DNA of 5,464 nucleotides from Bacillus sp. (in: firmicutes) (GTDB lineage: Bacteria > Bacillota > Bacilli > Bacillales > Cytobacillaceae), in the NCBI GenBank assembly GCA_003457145.1, contig DMSR01000039.1:1-5464 (forward strand). The letters are read 5' to 3'. Position numbers and translations under genes: made by a program. How positions within the stretch are numbered: the first letter of the stretch is position 1; each line of letters begins with the position of its first letter. Below, piece by piece: positions 1-4,008 of this stretch. The notes under the pieces were generated by a model. The model had not been told where the DNA came from, did no database searches, and saw nothing but the letters and a program-made list of their open reading frames with translations.

Positions 1-319
1 CACCTTCCAGTTCAGCAGGCACTTCCATGGCTTGGACCTTAGTTGCTACTGTGGCTGCAGATTCCCTGGCAGCTGTTTTCATTTCAGCGGTTGGCTCCCC
101 TTCACCTTCGTATGCATTTAGCTCTTTATCTGCCTCGTTAATTGAATCAACCAGACTTCTGTAAAACTTATACAAGACACTTTTAGGGTTCACTGCTGTC
201 TCTTCCTCGGTTACCTCTTCTTTGTCTTGTGTTTCAGGCTCAGTTTCCTGATTTGCTGTACAGGCTGTCAAGCCAATTGCAAATGTAAGTGCTGAGAGTA
301 AAATCCAGATATTCTTCAT
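1..319 (-). CDS. Uncharacterised lipoprotein, N-terminal part (cut by window edge)
   Basis: Reading the minus strand from the ATG at 319-317 gives an open frame of 106 codons that runs off the left edge. Residues 1-20 are a lipoprotein signal peptide: MKN, a hydrophobic stretch, then the lipobox LTAC with the cysteine at residue 20. The protein would therefore be lipidated by Lgt, cut by signal peptidase II and anchored on the outer face of the membrane. After the cysteine comes a very acidic, low-complexity linker rich in E, T and Q (about residues 21-40), then a helical-looking region (KSVLYKFYRSLVDSINEADK and onward). The start is supported by GGGGAGAAAAAG just before the ATG and by a sigma-A promoter upstream. 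I do not recognise the family and assign no function. The gene is monocistronic at its 5' end, since the preceding minus-strand gene has its own terminator. Confidence 0.85.
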   Translation of the reverse strand, partial: MKNIWILLSALTFAIGLTACTANQETEPETQDKEEVTEEETAVNPKSVLYKFYRSLVDSINEADKELNAYEGEGEPTAEMKTAARESAATVATKVQAMEVPAELEG

Positions 320-345
320 CTTTTTCTCCCCTTCAAAAAATATGT

Positions 346-388
346 AGCTGTGTATATTTTCCGCTTTATTGCAGGATTTAACACAGCT
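346..388 (-). promoter_or_regulatory. 5'-terminal leader hairpin of the lipoprotein mRNA
   Basis: AGCTGTGT (346-353) and ACACAGCT (381-388) are perfect 8-base inverted repeats separated by 27 bases. On the minus strand the first arm begins six bases after the -10 box, at about the expected transcription start, so the transcript would carry a stem at its extreme 5' end. Such stems are known to stabilise mRNA in Bacillus (for example the aprE leader). That role here is inference. The ribosome binding site lies outside the stem, so direct translational masking is unlikely. Confidence 0.45.
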
Positions 389-393
389 TTTTC

Positions 394-422
394 ATTATAG
401 AGCGGTTTTTTAACAATTTCAA
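394..422 (-). promoter_or_regulatory. Sigma-A promoter of the lipoprotein gene
   Basis: On the minus strand TTGAAA (422-417) is followed after exactly 17 bases by a perfect TATAAT (399-394). The predicted transcription start is near 388, giving a leader of about 70 bases before the ATG at 319. This is the clearest housekeeping promoter in the window and suggests substantial vegetative expression. Confidence 0.8.
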
Positions 423-478
423 ATCATATGGTGAGTTGGCTTTTAATGTCCATTTAAACCTCCTGCAATATAAAAAGA

Positions 479-497
479 GGACGAATTGATTTCGTCC
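479..497 (-). terminator. Rho-independent terminator after the RsbR paralogue
   Basis: GGACGAA (479-485) and TTCGTCC (491-497) form a perfect 7-bp stem with a 5-base loop. In the minus-strand transcript the stem is followed by UCUUUUUAUAU. It lies about 18 bases past the stop codon of the RsbR-family gene and separates that gene from the lipoprotein gene. An A-run on the other side could make it work weakly in the plus direction, but no plus-strand gene needs it. Confidence 0.85.
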
Positions 498-514
498 CCA
501 AAAAATAGTTTAGG

Positions 515-1330
515 TTAATTCTTCACAATTTTATCAAGGGCTTGGCTTAGATTGGCGTAGGTGGGTATTTTGCTGAAGTCTAACCCCAATTGCACAGAGG
601 TCTGAGCTATTGCTGGACTGATCCCGGTTAGGGATGCGTTAATTCCAAGCAGGGATAAAGCATTGAATACCTGGAACAATTCATTTGCAACCATAGTATC
701 AACAATCGGTACGCCCGACAGATCAATGATTAGATGTTCAAGTTTTAAATGAGATGCCTGTTCTAATGTCTTCTCCCTGATCACTTTTGCTCTGTATGTA
801 TCGATTGATCCAACTAAAGGAAGAATGCCGATGCCAGAATATAACGGTATTACCGGACTGCTTAATTCAAGCACCATCTCCCTGTGTGATTGAATGTATT
901 CTTTATGGATTCGTTGATACTGATCAGAGGTCAATTCAATAATATGGTCGAAAGTGTAATTTATTTGGTTTGTCCAATTCCCCAATTCTCCAACGGTTGC
1001 GTCGTTTTGATCCGCGAATTGAATCACAAAGGTCATGAATATCTCCCTGAATTTTTTGAAGTTCTTCAATACATCAGACAGTTCGGTCTGGGACTGTGCA
1101 CGATTTGCCCCTACTTTTGCTGCCCACTCGGTATAATCGGACTCACCAATCAAAGAAGCAGATACAATCCTAATAAATTCCTGATTTTGCTTTTTTATGA
1201 GACTAACTGTTTCCGAATCAGCTTTTGCATCATATGCTGATCCATCGTGGTCTCTCGAATCAAGCCACCTATGTGTCATGTTCATTGCGTTGTTCATTAA
1301 AAAATCATAAAGCTGGTGTGTACTTTCCAT
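515..1330 (-). CDS. RsbR-family stressosome protein (RsbT co-antagonist paralogue) with C-terminal STAS domain
   Basis: The product of 271 residues matches the RsbR paralogue family in length and layout. Residues 1 to about 155 are a variable helical sensor region, a globin-like fold in known members. A linker follows, then a STAS domain (about 159-271) beginning ELSSPVIPL. Both threonines phosphorylated by the kinase RsbT in RsbRA (T171 and T205) have counterparts with the same 34-residue spacing: T178 in IDTYRA and T212 in VDTMVAN. Family members build the cytoplasmic stressosome with RsbS, hold RsbT and release it on stress, which leads to sigma-B activation. The start at 1330 (MESTHQ) is preferred because AAGGGGGATAGAGAA precedes it; an in-frame ATG at 1372 would add 14 residues but has a poorer ribosome site. 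No rsbS, rsbT or sigB is in the window, so this is an orphan paralogue of the RsbRB/RsbRC/RsbRD kind; I cannot say which. It ends with its own terminator. Confidence 0.9.
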   Translation of the reverse strand: MESTHQLYDFLMNNAMNMTHRWLDSRDHDGSAYDAKADSETVSLIKKQNQEFIRIVSASLIGESDYTEWAAKVGANRAQSQTELSDVLKNFKKFREIFMTFVIQFADQNDATVGELGNWTNQINYTFDHIIELTSDQYQRIHKEYIQSHREMVLELSSPVIPLYSGIGILPLVGSIDTYRAKVIREKTLEQASHLKLEHLIIDLSGVPIVDTMVANELFQVFNALSLLGINASLTGISPAIAQTSVQLGLDFSKIPTYANLSQALDKIVKN

Positions 1331-1441
1331 TTCTCTATCCCCCTTGATTGCAATTGATAGAAAGAATTTCATTCCCTGGCTATTTTAACTTCTTTTATTT
1401 TGGGAAAAAATGTACTGGTAACAAACTTATTCAGTAAGGAC

Positions 1442-1470
1442 AGTATATTACAATTAGATGTCCTCTACAA
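1442..1470 (-). promoter_or_regulatory. Possible sigma-A promoter of the RsbR paralogue
   Basis: On the minus strand TTGTAG (1470-1465) and TATACT (1447-1442) are spaced by 17 bases. The -10 box matches at five of six positions, the -35 at only three. It would give a leader of roughly 105 bases. No sigma-B motif is seen in this direction between 1331 and 1500. This is a tentative call. Confidence 0.35.
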
Positions 1471-1527
1471 TTCATAGCTCTCATCCCTTTTATTAAATAA
1501 AGCACTAATCAGCACCATCGGCTTCAA

Positions 1528-1551
1528 AAAACCTTTTCATCTTAAGGTTTT
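1528..1551. other. Perfect AT-rich inverted repeat in the divergent intergenic region
   Basis: AAAACCTT (1528-1535) and AAGGTTTT (1544-1551) flank an 8-base loop. Its symmetry, with A and T runs on the outside, resembles a weak bidirectional terminator, but no transcript clearly needs ending here. It sits between the tentative RsbR-paralogue promoter and the sigma-B promoter. Apart from this repeat and the two promoters, I see nothing supportable in 1331-1691. Confidence 0.3.
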
Positions 1552-1618
1552 CCCTTATGAATAACAAACCTGATAAATAAATATATTGAGTAGTATTGTC
1601 ATTTTTTTGTAATAAAAT

Positions 1619-1644
1619 GTTTAATAGGTTTCTATTCTGGGAAT
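1619..1644 (+). promoter_or_regulatory. Sigma-B (general stress) promoter
   Basis: GTTTAA (1619-1624), a 14-base spacer and GGGAAT (1639-1644) match the Bacillus sigma-B consensus (GTTTAA, 12-15 bases, GGGWAW) at every position. The expected transcription start is near 1652, about 40 bases before the ATG at 1692. The only gene positioned to use it is the 35-codon gene that follows. Confidence 0.75.
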
Positions 1645-1691
1645 ACTATAAGTAACAGACCAAAACATTAAATGACAGGAGCGATTACATA

Positions 1692-1799
1692 ATGATTACT
1701 ACATTTGCATTACTTGGTGGAGCTTTCGCAATCGCCGCTGGACTTAACTACTTCGCAACCAATGACAATTCATTTATAGATGATGAAGCAATGAACTAG
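1692..1799 (+). CDS. 35-residue single-span membrane microprotein, sigma-B controlled
   Basis: ATG at 1692 opens a 35-codon frame ending in TAG at 1797-1799. AGGAG (1677-1681) lies 10 bases upstream, slightly far but usable. Residues 1-22 are hydrophobic and rich in A, G, L and F (MITTFALLGGAFAIAAG, then LNYF), enough for one transmembrane helix with small-residue faces that could support helix packing. Residues 23-35 are polar and acidic (NDNSF, IDDEAMN). There is no lipobox or clear signal-peptidase site. A consensus sigma-B promoter and a dedicated terminator frame it tightly, so it is a complete single-gene transcription unit rather than a chance frame. I do not recognise the family. Small membrane proteins often modulate larger membrane proteins or transporters, but nothing here identifies a partner. 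It lies divergently beside the RsbR paralogue. Confidence 0.75.
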   Translation: MITTFALLGGAFAIAAGLNYFATNDNSFIDDEAMN

Positions 1800-1800
1800 A

Positions 1801-1857
1801 AGAGGCTGACTCAAAAGGTCGAATAAATTCGACTGAGAGTCGCCTCTTTTTTTATTT
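1801..1857 (+). terminator. Strong bipartite rho-independent terminator
   Basis: The outer stem pairs AGAGGC-T-GACTC (1801-1812) with GAGTCGCCTCT (about 1836-1846), with a single bulged T. Inside it is a second hairpin, GTCGAA-TAAA-TTCGAC (about 1818-1833). A run of seven or more T follows the outer stem. It begins two bases after the stop codon of the microprotein gene. From memory, similar GGCTGACTCAAAAG-type stems recur as terminators in Bacillaceae genomes. Confidence 0.9.
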
Positions 1858-1873
1858 TGCGACCATTAATGCA

Positions 1874-2034
1874 AAACCTGAGTTGATTGGAGTAGAAGGC
1901 GAGAAGACATCTGCGCGGACATCTGAGGGATAGGTGGATCAAGGTTGAAATGATACTCGGTAGGGATGATCAGTTTACCCCTCAGGAGCTAAGCGATATG
2001 GAGGCTCACCGCCAGCTCCAAGAAAAATCTGCTT
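1874..2034 (+). repeat. Degenerate copy of a Bacillaceae intergenic repeat
   Basis: The left part (from about 1879, GAGTTGATTGGAG then AGAAGGCGAGAAGAC) and the right part (from about 1983, CAGGAGCTAAGCGAT then GGAGGCTCACCGCC) match, in the same order, the two ends of an abundant non-coding repeat I know from Bacillus and relatives. That repeat typically reads GTTGATTGGAGCGGAAGGCG, then GACTCCTGCGGGA, then AGGAGGCTCACCGCCCGCC. The GC-rich middle is diverged here. The identification is from memory, not a search. It carries no credible coding frame. Confidence 0.5.
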
Positions 2035-2068
2035 TTGAAAAAGCCGGCAATAGGGCTTCTTGATAATT

Positions 2069-2097
2069 CTTCCCCGGAAAACAAAGTTCCCGGGAAG
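2069..2097. other. Imperfect 11-bp hairpin of unknown role
   Basis: CTTCCCCGGAA (2069-2079) pairs with TTCCCGGGAAG (2087-2097), with one C-C mismatch and a 7-base loop. No T-run follows in either direction, so it is not an ordinary terminator. It may be residue of the adjacent decayed repeat or a regulatory RNA structure. Confidence 0.35.
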
Positions 2098-2140
2098 GGA
2101 AAACAACGTACTATTTTTATAGCCGCACTTAAAATAGAGA

Positions 2141-2188
2141 GGGTGCACAAAAGTTTAATTACTTTTGGGACACCCACTTTTTTACTAG
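2141..2188 (+). terminator. Hairpin with T-run upstream of the LD-carboxypeptidase gene (terminator or attenuator)
   Basis: GGGTG (2141-2145) pairs with CACCC (2171-2175), and CAAAAGT (2148-2154) pairs with ACTTTTG (2161-2167) around the loop TTAATT, with a small internal loop between the stems. ACTTTTTTACTAG follows. It resembles an intrinsic terminator ending 60 bases before the carboxypeptidase ribosome site. Because no gene lies just upstream, it could be a leader attenuator. I find no convincing promoter between 2176 and 2247, only AT-rich sequence with weak -10-like boxes. Confidence 0.4.
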
Positions 2189-2247
2189 TACATACTATAC
2201 AAAAATATATATTTAAAACAATCAATCATTTCATAAGGAGTCGGTTC

Positions 2248-3171
2248 ATGATGATGATCAAGCCTGTCCGCCTGAAAATAGGAGATACAATCGGTGTCAT
2301 CGCACCAGCGAGCCCGCCTAATAAGGAGAATCTTGTTCGCGGGTTGGAATTCATCGAACAATTAGGTCTGAATTATAAAGTTGGGAAATCACTTTACAAA
2401 GTATATGGTTATTTAGCCGGAAATGACGAAGATCGATTGGCAGACCTGCACAGGATGTTCCTCGACGATTCTGTTAAAGGCATTATTTGTGCCGGCGGTG
2501 GTTACGGGACAGGCAGGATTGCTTCGGAAATTGATTATGAATTGATCAAAAAAAATCCGAAAATCTTCTGGGGATACAGCGATATCACTTTTCTGCACAC
2601 TGCAATCAGACAGCATGCTGGGCTAGTTACCTTCCATGGTCCAATGATCGCTTCCGATATCGGGAAAGAGGATGCAAATCCAATATCCAAGAATCAATTC
2701 AGGCAGCTTTTTGAACAAACAGACGTAAAGTATACCGATGAAGCGGGACTACTAGAAGAAAAAGTGGCAGGAAAAGCAGAAGGCCAATTAGTAGGTGGTA
2801 ATTTATCATTGCTAGTCAGTACTCTGGGAACAACCTATGAAATAGATACTGAAGAAAAAATACTTTTGATTGAAGACATCAATGAAGAACCACGGGCTGT
2901 TGATCGAATGTTGAACCAGCTTTATATGGCTGGTAAACTTCAGTCAGCATCAGGAATTCTTGTTGGCGATTTCAATAACTGTGTACCTGAGGGAGAACTG
3001 TCTTTATCGCTTGACGAAGTCCTTGATCATTATATCCACCTGGCAGGCAGACCTGCATTAAGAGGTTTTAAAATGGGACATTGTTCGCCGCACATTGCTG
3101 TTCCATTCGGCACTTTTGCACATATGGATACCAGCAATAAAACTCTCGTTGTCGAGAGCGGGGTAAACTAG
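2248..3171 (+). CDS. ldcA: LD-carboxypeptidase (peptidase family S66, LdcA/YkfA type)
   Basis: The protein of 307 residues has the normal family length. S66 enzymes remove the terminal D-alanine from muramoyl-tetrapeptide or free murein tetrapeptide in the cytoplasm, a step of cell-wall recycling; no signal peptide is seen, in agreement. The N-terminal strand reads KIGDTIGVIAPASPP (about 10-24). The catalytic triad is visible: nucleophile S111 in WGYSDIT, E209 in LLIEDINEE and H278 in KMGHCSPH, with spacings close to those of characterised LdcA. The glycine-rich AGGGYGTGR (about 83) is also conserved. The start is one of three tandem ATGs at 2248, 2251 and 2254; 2248 is chosen because AAGGAG lies 7 bases upstream. 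The frame stays open back to 2035, but that part covers the repeat edge and hairpins and is unlike the family. Downstream lie remains of a YkfB-type epimerase and a serine hydrolase, so this is probably the surviving first gene of a ykf-like operon. Confidence 0.92.
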   Translation: MMMIKPVRLKIGDTIGVIAPASPPNKENLVRGLEFIEQLGLNYKVGKSLYKVYGYLAGNDEDRLADLHRMFLDDSVKGIICAGGGYGTGRIASEIDYELIKKNPKIFWGYSDITFLHTAIRQHAGLVTFHGPMIASDIGKEDANPISKNQFRQLFEQTDVKYTDEAGLLEEKVAGKAEGQLVGGNLSLLVSTLGTTYEIDTEEKILLIEDINEEPRAVDRMLNQLYMAGKLQSASGILVGDFNNCVPEGELSLSLDEVLDHYIHLAGRPALRGFKMGHCSPHIAVPFGTFAHMDTSNKTLVVESGVN

Positions 3172-3193
3172 TTTATTTATGGGGGATATCACT

Positions 3194-3367
3194 ATGACCA
3201 TTGAGAAAATCGAAACATTCCGTACAAACTTCCCTTTAACTCTAACTGTCACGGTTCTGAAGCCATATTTGTGAAATTCAGCTATGATACTGGCATGTCG
3301 GCTGGGTGGAGCATCCCTGACACTGGTCATAACGGGTGATACCCTGGCTAGCATCGAGTCAGCTGTA
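3194..3367 (+). pseudogene. Relic of L-Ala-D/L-Glu epimerase (YkfB type), N-terminal part
   Basis: A ribosome site (GGGGGA, 3181) and ATG at 3194 start MTIEKIETFRTNFPLT, typical of the enolase-superfamily dipeptide epimerases, but the frame stops at 3272-3274. Homology continues in other frames: GSEAIFVKFSYDTG in the frame of 3253, HVGW in the frame of 3294, and TLVITGDTLASIESAV in the frame of 3311. This matches, in order, the N-terminal capping domain of B. subtilis YkfB (PLT, ESVIVRITYDSG, VGWGEA, TLVITGDS, SIESAI). About eight codons after PLT are also missing. The barrel domain with the catalytic lysines and metal ligands, about three quarters of the usual 360 residues, is absent. The enzyme would convert L-Ala-D-Glu from muropeptides to L-Ala-L-Glu. 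The gene follows the carboxypeptidase by 22 bases, as in an operon, and is clearly dead. Confidence 0.75.
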
Positions 3368-3788
3368 ATCGATTTATTAGGGATTGATCAATCAATAAAA
3401 GAATAATAGACTTGGAAATGCATCAGACAATTCTTCAGCGTAAAATGCTGGATTTCACATCAATCCAATTAGGGAGAGATAACTTCACAACACCAGCAGA
3501 CATTGTTGCTTGTCTAAAAGCAGGTGTAGAAGGAGAGGAATTAACCGAGGAATCGAGAAATACATTCTATTCCATACTTCAACAACAGCAATTCAAAGAA
3601 AAACTTCCAGCCTATATAAATGACGACACAATATCGATTGGAAATAAAACAGGAGCATTGCCAGGAGTTGAACACGATTGCGCTGTGATTAGTATGGGAT
3701 CAACAGGATATTCATAGCCGTGTTAATTGACCGCCTCAAAGATCCGGAACTTGGCAAGTCGACAATCGACAGGTTGAGAGGCACCTAA
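3368..3788 (+). pseudogene. Relic of class A beta-lactamase-like serine hydrolase, C-terminal half
   Basis: In the frame of 3368, VIDLLGIDQSIKE resembles the LIDLLG helix of class A beta-lactamase-like hydrolases, then meets a stop at 3404. A shift to the frame of 3412 continues DLEMHQTILQRKMLDF, GRDNFTTPADI and the active-site box KTG at 3646-3654 (NKTGALPGVEHDCAVI), ending at 3717. A further shift at about 3711 restores FIAVLIDRLKDPELGKSTIDR up to 3788, and another shift would read RHLNAYI. The N-terminal half with the SxxK nucleophile motif and SDN-like motif is missing, so no activity is possible. Family members range from true beta-lactamases to peptidases; beside muropeptide genes a role on cell-wall peptides is likely, but this is inference. 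The relic is joined directly to the epimerase remnant. The longest open piece, 3412-3717, could be miscalled as a 101-residue gene. Confidence 0.75.
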
Positions 3789-3828
3789 ATGCATATATAA
3801 CAAAGGATTCGACAACATCATATTAAAT

Positions 3829-3859
3829 TTGATATCAATTGATAACATATACCTATCAA
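3829..3859. promoter_or_regulatory. Cluster of TTGATA/TATCAA palindromes (possible operator)
   Basis: TTGATA occurs at 3829 and 3839, and its complement TATCAA at 3833 and 3854. Together they make the perfect 12-base palindrome TATCAATTGATA (3833-3844), the overlapping TTGATATCAA (3829-3838), and a spaced pair TTGATA-N9-TATCAA (3839-3859). The cluster lies about 85 bases upstream of the PAS-gene promoter. It could bind a dimeric regulator, but AT-rich sequence produces such repeats easily and no known operator fits. Confidence 0.3.
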
Positions 3860-3910
3860 CTGCTATCATATTGTTATATGTGTTTTTTCATCTTTTCTGA
3901 TAATAAACAG

Positions 3911-3924
3911 CGTGATTTGTCACG
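3911..3924. other. Short perfect hairpin CGTGA-TTTG-TCACG
   Basis: A 5-bp stem with a 4-base loop is followed by TTTTAT on the plus strand. It ends 19 bases before the -35 box of the PAS-gene promoter. It could be a weak terminator closing the decayed upstream operon or a protein-binding palindrome. The half-site spacing (4 bases) does not fit the Crp/Fnr pattern TGTGA-N6-TCACA. Another AT-only stem, ACATATA (3845-3851) with TATATGT (3875-3881), precedes a T6 run and is also too weak to call a terminator. Confidence 0.25.
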
Positions 3925-3942
3925 TTTTATCATTATCGTGTA

Positions 3943-3971
3943 TTGAACACAAAGGAAAACAAAATTACAAT
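3943..3971 (+). promoter_or_regulatory. Sigma-A promoter of the PAS sensor gene
   Basis: TTGAAC (3943-3948) and TACAAT (3966-3971) are separated by exactly 17 bases, with four and five of six consensus matches. The predicted start of transcription near 3978 leaves a leader of about 30 bases holding GAGGAG at 3996-4001. The sensor is therefore transcribed independently of the pseudogenes upstream. Confidence 0.6.
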
Positions 3972-4008
3972 AAACATAGAATAAAATGAGCATTTGAGGA
4001 GCAACAAA

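Noticed and set aside
890..1240. 116-codon open frame on the plus strand
   Set aside because: It lies wholly antisense to the well-supported RsbR-family gene, has no good ribosome site, and its cysteine- and phenylalanine-rich product has no recognisable features.
1801..1857. Insertion sequence end or MITE
   Set aside because: The inverted repeat has exactly the form and position of a terminator (two bases after a stop codon, followed by a T-run), and no partner end or target duplication is visible.
1989..2225. 78-codon minus-strand frame
   Set aside because: It crosses the repeat remnant and hairpins and has no promoter or clear ribosome site; the apparent hydrophobic start reflects AT-rich intergenic sequence.
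2035..2247. In-frame 71-codon extension upstream of the carboxypeptidase
   Set aside because: It covers the repeat edge and two hairpins, the ATG at 2035 lacks a convincing ribosome site, and the encoded residues do not resemble S66 enzymes, whereas AAGGAG precedes the ATG at 2248.
3058..3354. 98-codon minus-strand frame
   Set aside because: It is antisense to the end of the carboxypeptidase gene and the epimerase relic, where plus-strand homology is clear.
3412..3717. Intact 101-residue small protein
   Set aside because: Only the middle of a longer hydrolase homology is in this frame; homologous sequence continues in other frames on both sides, so it is a pseudogene fragment rather than a gene.
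3911..3924. Crp/Fnr-type binding site
   Set aside because: The palindrome CGTGA-TTTG-TCACG has a 4-base centre instead of the 6-base centre such regulators need, and its outer bases do not fit.
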